A stretch of DNA of 64,000 nucleotides. It comes from Mangifera indica. Taxonomy: Eukaryota > Streptophyta > Magnoliopsida > Sapindales > Anacardiaceae. The position numbers and the translations under genes were made by a program. Numbering within the stretch: the stretch's first letter is position 1; each line of letters starts with the position of its first letter. Positions 36,373 through 48,410 of the stretch are shown here, piece by piece. The notes below the pieces were generated by a model that did not search any database, had not been told where the DNA came from, and was given only the letters and a program-made list of their open reading frames with translations. The stretch covers positions 2,728,001 through 2,792,000 of the forward strand of contig NC_058137.1 of assembly GCF_011075055.1 (NCBI RefSeq), in the 5' to 3' direction.

Positions 36373-38013
36373 AAGAAAATAATCAACTTTAGGGCATGAA
36401 TTTGACACTTCAAACAGCCCCCACAAACATGACTTTTTTTCAAACTCCCTTATTAACTTTCCAGTTTCTTCAATAAATCTGACACTGCTCAGTTGCCACC
36501 TTCTACTGAAATTAAATTATCAAATTCTTTGATTTCTATTTTTCGTTTTCTGGATATTAAATTAATTGCCTAAATACAAATGTTTAGACAAAAAAAAGCC
36601 CAATTTTAAGAACTTAAACGAAAGTGTCCATGCCTCACTTTTTTTTTTTTTAAATATCAATTTCCTTCACAATTTTTATATAAACTTTTACTCTTGTATC
36701 TTTTTTACATCATTCAAATTTTCAGTTTTATACTGTAAATTCATTCAAAAAGAAGAAAATACATGTTTTTGAGTTTGAATAGAAAAAAACGATTCATGAT
36801 AAAATAAAAAATTGTAATTACATAACTTACATAATAAAAATGCGGTTAATTTTTAAAATAAATGAATTATTTAGAAAAATAGACATCAAATTTGAAATTA
36901 AAATATTCAAAAATCTTGAAATAGGGTCACCATGCGTATTCGCAAGATAAACAGTGATTTTACAGGGTGAAATTACCGATTACACAAGGTGAAATTTTAG
37001 CACCCAAACTTCGTTTTTTGAATCTAATTTCGTCATAAATTAATTCTACATTTATTCTAACACAAAAGTCATAAGAAAATTGATCCAAAACACTAACAAA
37101 TTAAACCATTTTATCAAATCCTTCAATTCAAAACCTTACCCAAAAACACTCAAAAATCATATCCAATCACCTAAATTTTCACACTAAAATACGTAAAACT
37201 TGATAAAGATTGATTTACTGACTTTTTGGTGGCCAAAAAATAGCGAAAATTGCTACATTAGGTCTGGGTTCGTGTGACTTTCATGGGTTGCATTTTCATG
37301 TGGCTAGGTTTGCTTAGATTTGGATAAGTTTCCAACTTTTTCCTTTTTTAATAACCAAGGACCTCAACCGTAATTCCAACTTTTCCAACTTCCCTTTCAT
37401 TTTAACTACAGGGATAGTTTGGTCTTTTCACATTGACAAGGCAATTTTGCTTAATATTGATAAAATGCCAACTGAACGTATTTCTTCGCGTTTGCTTTCT
37501 GGCTTTGTTACTTGTTAATTTTATGACCTGTTAATTTGTCTTATGATTTCATTGCGCCTTCAATTTTGCTTCCGTGTCTAATTTTTTATCGTTTTCATGC
37601 CTAAATTCTATGCAGTATCACCTACTGTCAGCCTAAACCCTTTTAGACTCTTTGTTGTATTCTAACTGTTTGAAGAATTGCCTCTTACGAGCTGTTGCAA
37701 TTATTTTATTAGTTTTAAACCCAGTTTTTAATATTGCATAAACTATGTTTCTAGTTCTGGTAGTTTAACATGTTGAGTATGCATTTTTCGTGTACATAAA
37801 GTAATGGAGTATTCGACTATGTGGCTTTTTTTGTGTCTTGCAGTTGATTCCTTTCATCATTTTGCTTCCCCAAATTACTTTAAAATGCTTTTTAAATAGA
37901 AAATATTAATATATTATATCTCCTTCTGTCTAAGAACCTGGGTGTTAATTATTCTTGTAATGCAATCATAAGAAAACATTTTTCTTGGTTTTGATTTATG
38001 AAATTCTGATACC

Positions 38014-40290
38014 ATGATTAGAAACTCGAAAACCCAACTGCGGTTCGCCTTCAGTTACAGTCAGACTAATGTTTTGCCCTATTTTAGGACTGAACAATAT
38101 AGCAATGATTACATAAGTTCCCTGTGCAAGCAAAAGCTTTACGATGAAGCTCTTGGGGTATTTGACTTCTTGCATAAGAATACTAGTTTCCCGATAAGAC
38201 CTAGTACATATGCCCAATTGATATCTGCCTGTTCCTCTCTGAGGTCTCTAGAACAGGGAAGGAAAATCCATCTTCATATATTGGCCTCCAAATGTCAGCC
38301 GGACGTTATTCTTAACAATCATATTCTCAATATGTACGGAAAATGTGGGTCACTGAAGGATGCTAGAAGGGTTTTTGACGACATGCACCAGCGGAATGTA
38401 GTCTCCTGGACTTCTGTAATTGCTGGATACTCACAGAATGGCCAAGAAAATGATGCCATCGAATTGTACTTTCAGATGTTACAATCTGGTGTTATGCCAG
38501 ATCAGTTCACCTTTGGAAGCATAATAAAAGCTTGCTCAGGTCTTAATGATGTTGGTTTAGGAAGGCAACTTCATGCTCAGGTCATAAAATCAGAACACGG
38601 TTCTCACCTTATTGCACAGAATGCTCTTATTGCAATGTACACAAAGTTTGACCAACTTGCTGATGCATGGGATGTGTTTTCTCATATCACAACAAAGGAT
38701 TTAATTTCATGGGCTTCAATGATTGCAGGGTTTTCCCAACTTGGTTACGAGTTTGAAGCTTTATGCCATTTTAGAGAAATGCTTCGTTGTGGTGGCTATC
38801 AGCTGAATGAATTTATATTTGGCAGTGTTTTCAGTGCTTGCAGCAGCCTTCTACATCCAGAATGTGGTAGGCAGATACATGGGGTTTGCATAAAATTTGG
38901 TTTAGGGAGAGACATTTTTGCTGGATGCTCCCTTTGTGACATGTATGCTCGATGTGGTTTCTTAGATTTTGCAAGAGTGATATTTGATCACATAGAAAGG
39001 CCTGATTTAGCCTCATGGAATGCAATGATTGCTGGGGTTGCTAATGGTGGTGATGTCAATGAAGCCATGTCATTTTTTTCACAGATGAGGCATCTAGAGT
39101 TGATCCCAGACAAACTCACCATTCGCTCCCTACTTTGTGCTTGCACTGGCCCTTTGGCACTCCATCAAGGTATGCAGGTTCACTCCTATATTGTTAAGAT
39201 AGGATTTGATTCTAGTGTTCCTGTGTGCAATGCTCTACTTACCATGTATGCAAAGTGTTGTGTTCTATGCAAAGCATTCCTGGTATTTGAAGAATTGGGA
39301 GAGAATGCAGATTCAGTTTCCTGGAACTCAATTCTTACTGCATGTATGCAGCACAGCCAGGCTGGAGATGTCTTTAGATTATTCAACCTACTGCTTGTTT
39401 CTCAAAATAAGCCTGATCATATTACTTTAAGTAATGTAGTGGGAGCTTGTGCAGAGGTAGCATCTCTAGAAATGGGAAATCAAGCTTATTGCTATATCAT
39501 GAAAACAGGGCTCATACTTGATGTTTCTGTTATGAATGGATTGATTGACATGTATATAAAGTGTGGCTCTCTTGGAAGTGCGCAGGAGCTTTTTGATTCT
39601 ATGGAGGATCCAAATATTATCTCCTGGAGTAGTTTAATTGTTGGGTATGCTCAGTTTGGATACGGAGAGGAAGCCCTTAAACTCTTTAAAAGGATGAGAA
39701 GTCTAGGAGTCAGGCCAAATGAAGTGACATTTGTTGGGGTCCTGACCGCCTGCAGTCATGTTGGACTGGTAGAAGAAGGGTGGCAGTTGTACAGAACCAT
39801 GGAAACAGAATATGGGATCGAACCAACAAGGGAGCACTGTTCTTGTGTTGTTGACTTACTCGCTCGTGCTGGACGCTTACATGAAGCTGAAGATTTCATT
39901 AATCAGATGCCTTTTGACCCTGATATCATAGTGTGGAAGTCCCTGCTAGCTGCCTGTAAAACCCATGGGAATGCTGATGTTGGGAGAAGAGCCGCTGAGA
40001 AGATTTTGATTATGGATCCTACCAATTCTGCCGCTCATGTATTGCTTTGCAACATTTATGCTTCTTCTGGAAGATGGGGAGATGTTGCTAGAATGAGGGG
40101 CTCAATGAAAGAACGGGGTGTGAGGAAAGTTCCAGGGCAGAGCTGGATTGAAGTTAAGAATAGAATCAATGTTTTCTTTGCAGAAGATAGCATGCATCCA
40201 GAAAGGGACAAGATATACTCAATCCTGGAGGAGTTATGGTTGCAGATGCTGGATGATGATTTTGCTCCATTCCAGATAGGCTTCAAATAA
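38014..40290 (+). CDS. PLS-class pentatricopeptide repeat protein, E subgroup, probable mitochondrial
   Basis: Sequence-specific RNA-binding protein of the organellar PPR family; PLS-E members usually act in C-to-U RNA editing with separate DYW-type partners. A single intronless exon encodes 758 residues. The first 30 or so residues (MIRNSKTQLRFAFSYSQTN) are basic and Ser/Thr-rich, as expected of an organelle presequence. Tandem PPR units follow, for example NHILNMYGKCGSLKDARRVF, NVVSWTSVIAGYSQNG, DLISWASMIAGFSQLG, CSLCDMYARCGFLDFARVIF and IISWSSLIVGYAQFGYGEEA. The C-terminal E region is seen in IVWKSLLAACKTHGN and PGQSWIEVKNRINVFFAEDS; there is no DYW deaminase domain (no HxE or CxxC). It resembles Arabidopsis At3g53360 over its length. 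The target RNA is unknown. Confidence 0.95.
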   Translation: MIRNSKTQLRFAFSYSQTNVLPYFRTEQYSNDYISSLCKQKLYDEALGVFDFLHKNTSFPIRPSTYAQLISACSSLRSLEQGRKIHLHILASKCQPDVILNNHILNMYGKCGSLKDARRVFDDMHQRNVVSWTSVIAGYSQNGQENDAIELYFQMLQSGVMPDQFTFGSIIKACSGLNDVGLGRQLHAQVIKSEHGSHLIAQNALIAMYTKFDQLADAWDVFSHITTKDLISWASMIAGFSQLGYEFEALCHFREMLRCGGYQLNEFIFGSVFSACSSLLHPECGRQIHGVCIKFGLGRDIFAGCSLCDMYARCGFLDFARVIFDHIERPDLASWNAMIAGVANGGDVNEAMSFFSQMRHLELIPDKLTIRSLLCACTGPLALHQGMQVHSYIVKIGFDSSVPVCNALLTMYAKCCVLCKAFLVFEELGENADSVSWNSILTACMQHSQAGDVFRLFNLLLVSQNKPDHITLSNVVGACAEVASLEMGNQAYCYIMKTGLILDVSVMNGLIDMYIKCGSLGSAQELFDSMEDPNIISWSSLIVGYAQFGYGEEALKLFKRMRSLGVRPNEVTFVGVLTACSHVGLVEEGWQLYRTMETEYGIEPTREHCSCVVDLLARAGRLHEAEDFINQMPFDPDIIVWKSLLAACKTHGNADVGRRAAEKILIMDPTNSAAHVLLCNIYASSGRWGDVARMRGSMKERGVRKVPGQSWIEVKNRINVFFAEDSMHPERDKIYSILEELWLQMLDDDFAPFQIGFK

Positions 40291-41782
40291 AAGAAGACAT
40301 AGTTAATAACAAAGATGAGTTATAGTCTCACTGTTCAGAATGCTAGAATGTGGTCAAAGTCATTTGGGAGGTTCTAGATTAAACAATTCTCCCAGGAGGT
40401 CCTGTTGGGAGGACCATGGCATTGAGGTATGCTTCTTCATTATCTTGATTTCTGAGTGTGCACTTGTCAATTGCTTTTGAAGTGAATTATTTCTTAGTTT
40501 ATGCATAACCAATGAAGTACCCACTGAGACGGATTATCTGTATATAGACAGCATGCCTTTCTATTGTTAACAAAGAAAAGAAGTTTCATTTTGCTTTTGA
40601 ATAAAATGTCATAATTCATTCCATAACCAAATTTCCATTGTGAGGTATGAATCTAATATTATGAATTTGTTGATTCATTGACAGGTTCATTTTGATTCAA
40701 TAACATTACAGAACAGCCAATGAACGTATGAAGATCACTATGGAAACATATGAAGGTTCATAATCATAACCCCGAGCTCTACAGTTCAGCAATTGCTGTT
40801 GCAGCTTATTACAACTTCGCTACTTGCTGCCGCTACCAGGGTAATCTTCATTCTGTTCATGCTTGTTTATTTGCTTTGCGGCATTTTTATCTTCATTGCC
40901 TAAATGGCTTTGCCAGATATGTTCAAGTTCCTTCTGGCAGATATGATCCTGTGCTGAATCAGAGTGGAACTGCATCTCCCTGTTTGCAGGAACTATTAAT
41001 CAAAAGAAAACATACGATTACAATAATTTCAATTAGCTGATTCTGTGAAAACGATTGATTTTTTTGTTTTAAGCTACAAATTTATGCAAAGTTATGGTCA
41101 TCGACATGTTATGTCTGTTCTAGGTCTTCAGGACATTGAGCCTCCATCTTTAGCAGTCTTACTGTGGCCTTCGGGTACTTTATGGAAAAATCGTACAAAA
41201 CTAAATAACAAAATGAAAACACACTCAATGTTTCAAAACCTGAATCGGGGTATCGATGGACCAATCTCAGTCAAACCCGACCCAATTGATAGACTTTTTT
41301 AAATAAATATTAGAATAATATTTAAAATAATTTAAATTGTTTAATTATTAAATATAAAATTTGTATTACATTTAATTAAAATCAAATTTAGCCTCATAGT
41401 CACATGATTATGCCCATTTGCAAGATATTTGGTTCAAACCTCATCCATTGCAAAAGTTGAGAATAAAAAGTTAATCTTAGATCAATAAATAACTAATAGA
41501 AATGTGGCTCGTGCATTACATACCATACTATTGCTATTGCTAGAACTCTCTCAAGTGCAAAAGCATAATGAATTATCTGCTGTGACCAGGTGGTTAAACC
41601 TGTGAAAACCAAAATTACCTTCCCCGACTGGTCACCAGGTCTTGGTCGAACCAACTGGTCCAGGTTCCAAATCCATGGAATTTGAGTTCAAATTCACAAT
41701 TTAAACAATAGCTTCTACAACAAACAAAACTTAAAATGATCAAAACAAAGAATTGGAGCCCAAAATTTTCTTCCACTAAGTT
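40291..41782. other. PPR 3' UTR with a possible intron, and convergent intergenic DNA
   Basis: After the PPR stop there is a plausible 3' UTR intron: donor TTGAG|GTATGC at 40425-40426 and acceptor CATTGACAG at about 40684. No coding ORF of quality follows. The remaining stretch up to the RH57 stop at 41783 (reverse strand) shows nothing recognisable. Confidence 0.4.
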
Positions 41783-44700
41783 CTACTCTTCCTCATCTTT
41801 TGGTTTGGTTGAAACTGAGTCTCTTCTTGGTCGATGCCTCTTACCCTTAGGTTTGGGTAACGCCACCTCATCTTTTGGTCTGGTTGAAATTGAGTCTCTT
41901 CGTGGTCGATGCTTCTTCCCCTTTAGTTTGGGTAATGCCAGGATCCAAGATGGAACTTCACAACCTGAAGCTTTCATGACATTTGCTATATTGCGAAGAA
42001 ATGGAATATCATCTTCTGTGTAGAAAGTGATGGCTTCTCCGCTCCTCCCTGCTCTACCAGACCGTCCTATTATGAATATCAACAAACTTGATTTCAGATA
42101 TCATATTATAAGTCCTTCCAACAAAAGCATATAAAAATTTTTAATAGAATTGATTAAAAGTAATTGTAGAGAAATTGTTATCCATAGAAAAGTCTCATAG
42201 AACATCTGTATATAAACAAAAGGTACAGTCAATGACGAAGTATTTGGTACATGCACAGAATAAGATTTTATTTTTCTTAACAATCCTATGTATCATTACT
42301 ACTATTGACAACTTTAGTTCAAGTCCATTCGGGGAACTATCAAAGTGTTGCAGGATCAATTCCAAAAAATAATTTATTGATGCAAAGTTGATACCTTGTA
42401 AATTCAGAATAAATCATTGCCTCATATTACTCTAAATCAGATTTACAAGACAGACATACCTATCCTGTGGATGTATGCAGAAGCGGAATCCGGAAAATCA
42501 TAATTAATGACACAGTTGACACCTTTGAAATCCATTCCCCGGGCAATGACATCAGTGGCAATCAACACCCATGTTTTACCTGCTCTGAAGTCATCAACAG
42601 CATCATCCCGCTGTACATTCAAAAGCAAGAAATTAGCAAAACTTGGAGCACAACCAGTCTTAAATTATGGTATTATTTAAAAGAAAAAACAAACACATTT
42701 CAGTGCAAAACTCTTGGGCATCACAATCTACGCCTAGCATAGTTCTTGGCAAGTCATTCTTACAATAAACCAAATGCTTACTCTGAAAGAGTTCAAAATT
42801 TTATTTCTATCAAAAAGATCGTGCGAAACAGTGAGCCAGAGTTCAGCTACCAGACTTAACAAAAAATCAGAATGTGGCTATACAAAATCACTAGTATAAA
42901 CCTACAGTCTAAAGCCTATAAACTAATTGTTCTAAGCATATGAACATAATATCAAACATGTTCCTTCATTTACATAACAAATTTTCTTGACTAGAAATCC
43001 ATGCCAGTTGATAATGGGGCTTTGTTCAATTAGCAAAACACAATAAAATTACCTCTGTTTGTGACAGATCGGAGTGTATGACACCAGCTCTGATGTTGTC
43101 AAATGCCAGCTCTCCATAGAGTTCCTTGGCTCGTTCTTTGCTTTGGACAAATATTAGTACCGGTGGACTCAAGCTCTACTGCCAAGTACGATATTACAAA
43201 CATTATTAAGAGGGACAGACTGCTCTGCTTGAAAAAACACAGGATAGCCCAACTAAAGATGTGCTGCAAAATGACATGCTAAAATATTTTCAACAGAAAT
43301 TGGTGCAAGTAATAAGCATAATACATGTTACTTCCATATATTTTTCTAGGACTCTTCTATCCTGTCATCCATATCCAAATATATATATATATTTATAGCT
43401 ATCTGAGTTTTGATATGCTTGTAACCACCAGTATGAACCATCCCAAACAAAACATAGAACTTGTTTAATATGTGCTTTTTTGTCAAGAAATGACCACCAT
43501 TTACTCATCCATGCCATTTTCATTTCAGAACACATGGCTCAAGCAGGAATTCCAAATTTGAAGTCCCCTTAGACCTTCACATGAGACAATGGGAACTTCT
43601 AACTAATAAATACTGAGTAAAAAATTAATGCAATAATGAATAATCCCAGAAAAAACTTCATTTTCAAATGAAGTAGAATCTCAGAAAACATTAGCTAAAC
43701 TTTCCAATCCCATGCTTAATAGTAATGTACCTCTGCAAAGCTTTGTCGAAGTGCAAGAAGCTTCCCCTCTTCACTTCCAGCATAAACCAACTTTTGCTTG
43801 ATTGATTCAGAAGCTGTATTCCTGCTCACAATTTCAGAAATCTCAAATATGTGTGTGAAAAGAACCACTCTGTGCTTTTTCAAAAAGTTAAAATATTTTG
43901 TACTTACTTCCTACCAACTATTACTCGAACAGCGTCATGCATTATTGATCGTGCAAGCTCCTCAACAAAATCAGGTAATGTAGCACTGAACAATGAACGT
44001 ACTATTGAAGGATTAGAGCATGCCTTGACCACAGGATCGATCTGCTTTAACAAGTCGCCAACCTCAAACAGCTTATCAGCTTCATCCAGGACTAGATACT
44101 CAACCCTTCAAACAAAAATGACTCATAAGGGAATGCATACAGTTACAGCTTAGAGGTGCATTTCAAAATCAAATCAAGATTTGCGGATTCTTTCCTTCTA
44201 TATAACAATTAAATGTATTTAACTCTCGGTATATTCAGACTGCTCTGGTTAATGAAATAAAAAATGCCTACAGAAACAGGTTAGAGGTGCTTTAACAAAT
44301 TTTTTCCCAAGGTTATAGTGTGGCTACAAAAATTCCAACTTGCTGGCAGAAAACATTATTTAAATTTCCTTTTCTTCAGTATAAAAAGTTATTGAGTATA
44401 CTAAACAATTCTTATCAAATCATGATAGTAAACTAAACACAAACCTTAGTGGTTTGTGTGTACAATGTACATTAGAACCAGTGAAATCATCTTTAATTCT
44501 CAAGTTTATATTACACTCATCTGAGTTTGAATTTCATAGACCATGAATAAATTGAAATAATCGCTACATTACCAAGACAAGAGCAGAAGAGAGTAATTAA
44601 TTACCCCTTTATGACACAGACATGAAAAAAAGGATAACTGCAAGAAACAAAAACCCATAATTTCTTATGGATACACAGAGGGACCAGCATGCATTATCCT

Positions 44701-46866
44701 CCCTCTTGGAGTGTGTGCAAAGCCAAGAACATAAACTTTCAATATAAGATAAACCTTGAGAATTTGCTTGAGGTTCAAACCAAAAAGCATCAATGACGAA
44801 AGAGGTGATTTTCGGTAATTGTTACTATGGAATGGTTTAGTACAATTGCACTTCTCAAAGGGCACAATAAAAAAATAGCCAATAATAGCTCCAATAATCA
44901 ATCAATCACCACAGACCTGCTTAAATCAATCTTTCTTTTCCGGATGGCCAGCCGTAATCGCAGTGGTGTTGATATAAGAATATCACAAGAAAATTTTGAC
45001 AAATCAGCACTTCTTACAAGTTCTTTCTTCATTAATTTAATATGAAACTTTTTTCCTTTTGCCAGTTTTTTGCATTCTCTGGTTGTCTGAGCAGCTAACT
45101 CTCGTGTAGGACACAGAATAACAGCTCTAATGCCAGCTTTTGATGTGCGCTGATCACATTGAAAAACTTCATCAGAGAAACTAAATAAGTAGTCTTCACA
45201 AAACTAATTAAATGGCATAAATGGTACCTTAAGTTTCATAAGCATGGGAGACAAAAAGGCCAGGGTTTTTCCAGATCCAGTTGGTGCACATGCAAAGCAT
45301 TCCCGATCCTGAGATGAAATTATTATCAGTTAGCTATCAACAAAATCAAGGAAAATCCAAGGAGTATTCAACACAATTCAAAGTTCTTATTTAGTTGAGA
45401 AACTCTAGATATTTTTAATGGATATCAGAAAAGTCCACAAGGATAAGCCTCATTAATTAGTTTAATCTTGTGCTTCATTCTAGGGACCTAATCCCCTCAC
45501 ACCAACCCTGAAAGGGTGCCCATTTGATTTGGTTTTTGACATGGGAAAGAATGAGACACAGTGTGTAATAAATGTAAAGGGCAGATTGAATTAAACAAAG
45601 AAGCAGAATTGTCCACAAGCAGGCAAGGACAGATAGAATTAGAAATCATACAGATAGGAGGACTGGAATAGCCTGCCTTTGTATTGGTGTTGGCTCCTTA
45701 TATCCAAGTTCAGCCAAATTGTGTAACAAATATGACTTACATCCATATCTGCAAATTCACCGAACAACTCATTTCTCAACCATTATATAGTAAGCAAGCA
45801 TATAACCAGAAAGAAGATGAACACAGAATAGTAATAGCAACTGCAATATTCTTGAGGTTGAACAAAATGGATGTAAAGTGCATCACTAACAAGAATAAGA
45901 CACCAATGCACAAGAAAAGAAGCTGATGGCATTGGTATGTGAAAGAAGAGAAACAAAAACATTAGCCGGCATAAATACATCCAATGTCATAAGAGTCCCC
46001 ATAAAAGAACCACTTGCAACAAAATACCACAGTGAAGTAATTCTGAAATTAGAGGTAAGCTGGACATAGAAGGAGACATGAAGAAAAGCCAGAACAAATT
46101 TAACATAAGGGAATATAAATAACATAGATGCATAGCAAAGAAAAAAAAGCAATACATACCTTGAGCTCAGCTCTGCAAAAGTCTTAAGTGGTGAAGGAAC
46201 GTTGGCCCCTGATACATGAATGTTATACTTCTTTCTAAAAAGAGCATCGCGCTGACCTCACGAAGAAATCAAATTATAACAGTAAGTCTAACATGGAATA
46301 TCTACATAATAAAATAAAACTATTATTGTTATGTGAAAAACAGTAAAGAGAAAAAAAGAAGAACCTCTATTTGTCTATATAGTTCTTTTTTCGCTTTGGT
46401 ATGCCCATCTTCCTCTTTGACATTTTCTTCATTCACCAGAGGAGCTGATTGCATTGAACTTTTAAAGACGTTGAAACCCTCCACCGTTTCTTCTTTCAAC
46501 AAATTAAAAGGGAACAAAGCCAAGTTCAGCCATGAAAAGTTAAATCTTAATACTTAGCAAATAATAATAATAATTATAGTAACCTGATACAATTGTCTTG
46601 CGCTTTCGTTTCTTGACAGACACCTTAACTTCCTCAGGTTCAGTTTTTTCACTCTCAAACAAACTAAAATCCTCCACTGAATTATCACTCTCTTTCTTCT
46701 CCTACACGAAAATAACTTTCAAGATTCAAAGCTATAATTATTTTCTCAAAAACCAAAACAAGATAAGGTGTCACGAAATTATCACCTGGAACCTGGCAAA
46801 ATCACTTGAAAATCTCTTTTTATTAAAATTAACGCCCGCAAACAAAAAATTTGCACCTTTCTCCAT
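41783..46866 (-). CDS. RH57: DEAD-box ATP-dependent RNA helicase, RH57/ROK1 type
   Basis: Nucleolar RNA helicase of the Rok1 group, which acts in 18S rRNA maturation and release of snoRNAs from pre-ribosomes. Twelve exons: 46866-46786, 46701-46584, 46492-46365, 46251-46160, 45748-45652, 45308-45228, 45149-44917, 44105-43908, 43821-43731, 43175-43053, 42610-42460, 42066-41783. They give 558 residues. Motifs in order: Q motif ([13 protein letters not shown]), motif I APTGSGKT, Ia PTRELAAQ, Ib [43 protein letters not shown] and [12 protein letters not shown]. All catalytic motifs are intact. The N terminus [19 protein letters not shown] matches plant RH57. The C-terminal tail ends with a 25-residue tandem duplication of a basic [12 protein letters not shown] module. 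Its neighbours fit Arabidopsis At3g09720. Confidence 0.95.
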
Positions 46867-48410
46867 TGCACTCCTTAGATAAACTTCTCAACTCGCTTCC
46901 CTAATTTCCACAAAACTGCAGCACAAATAAAGACAATTAACAGAACAAGAAGAGAGACGAACCAAAAGCCGGAAAAAATCATACAATTTAAATCTAGCTC
47001 AACCATAAAGGTAAAATAATAACATTAACTTCAAGTAACTCGATAAATATAGTTAAGTTCGAAACCAAGAATGTAGAATATCAAATAATTTACCTTCGAA
47101 AATCTGTGACCAATACTCCAAGGCGCCCGCTGCTGGCTTAACTTATAAACCCTGCTCTATCTGCTCTTTCGTGTGCGAGTGTATGTTTAATATAGCCCTT
47201 GAAGGTTTTTGAAATTACAGTTACCCCTCTACATTGTCCGAATGACATTTTACACCACTAGGGTTACTATTTTTTCTTATTTTAACCAGGGACAATGAAG
47301 TAATTTCGATAGGTAAAACTTTCAGTTCAATGGCCCGTTTCGAGTAATTTAATGAGTGAATAACGGAAACTTTAAGTTGCGGTCTCATTCATGTAAGGGG
47401 TGTAGATTCGGCACCAGAGCATATTAGGTTGACTTAGGCACAACACAATGTGTTAGATCAGATAGTTAGTCCAATGTGTCTGATCAAATAGGTAGGATTA
47501 AACTGTCTATAATATATTGTAAAACCTTTTACGATAATATCCTTATTTAGTCTTAACTGATTAACTCATGTTTTTATAGGTCGATTTATTTAATTATATT
47601 TTTAATTTTTTATTATTTATAATATATTAAATATTATATCAAATAATGTCAAGCCAGCTTATAGGTTTTATTCTAAAACTCCCAACACAGCCCACATAAC
47701 CTATAAACTTGGCACAACCCACAATTTTGTAAGTTGTATCCTACAAACCATAAAAAAAAGGGGTATAAGTTGTTCCACAGACTAACCTGATTCTCTCAAC
47801 AAGCGTAAAAAGATGAATTCAATCTAAATCAAACCTAAAATCGACTCAAACTTGACTAGATAATATTTAACTCAAACTCATAAAAACTAGTATACTATGA
47901 CATTAAAAAGTTATTCATGAAATAAACAAAGCAAGTTACAAGATAAACAATATTATCAAAGAAACAAACCAACCGAATTTGATTAGAAAATAAACTCCAA
48001 TTCAGGTTTGATTTCGAACCAAATAATATATTTAAATCAAACCAACTCAATTTGAATTCATCCTTATTCGTATAAATTGTGAATATTGTATTGACACTTG
48101 GCAAAAGATGTAAATATTGTTCATCCCGAAATAAATTTTCATAGGAGGAAAGTACTCAAATATCACACATTTAAACGAAATTAATTCATAATTTACATGT
48201 TCTGTGAGAACATATTACACAACAATGCCTAAAGACAAAAGAAAGAGATACTACGAACATCCATTGTCATTGCTAATGAAACCCCAACCATAATGGTTAA
48301 TGAATCCTCAACAGCTATCTTTATATTACACAAAACATTGTCAAAGATTAGTCAGAGAAGATCAAGGGTACATGAGGTGCGAGAATCAGAGCCGGTCATC
48401 ATTGTGCAGT
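46867..48410. other. intergenic region upstream of RH57, downstream of importin alpha-9
   Basis: It contains the RH57 5' leader (46867-47180; a probable leader intron, donor near 46915 and exon around 47095-47180) and a degenerate AT-rich stretch at 47440-48070 with TTCGGTTTGGTTTAAAT-like words related to the repeats near 20 and 27 kb, in the opposite orientation. No gene is supported. Confidence 0.45.

Larger units (their letters stand above)
33477..38013. other. large AT-rich intergenic region between IRX9 and the PPR gene
   Basis: It holds the IRX9 promoter side (33477-33850), an (ATG)n microsatellite at about 33858-33890, one Mutator-like element, three palindromic MITE copies and several long TA runs (35680-35700, 35868-35890). 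A direct repeat GTGCCACTAATGCAATAAAT occurs at 35122 and 35247. No gene is supported before 38014. Confidence 0.65.

Noticed and set aside
40750..41302. Two plus-strand ORFs downstream of the PPR gene
   Set aside because: There is no recognisable domain, and the position fits the PPR 3' UTR and intergenic DNA.
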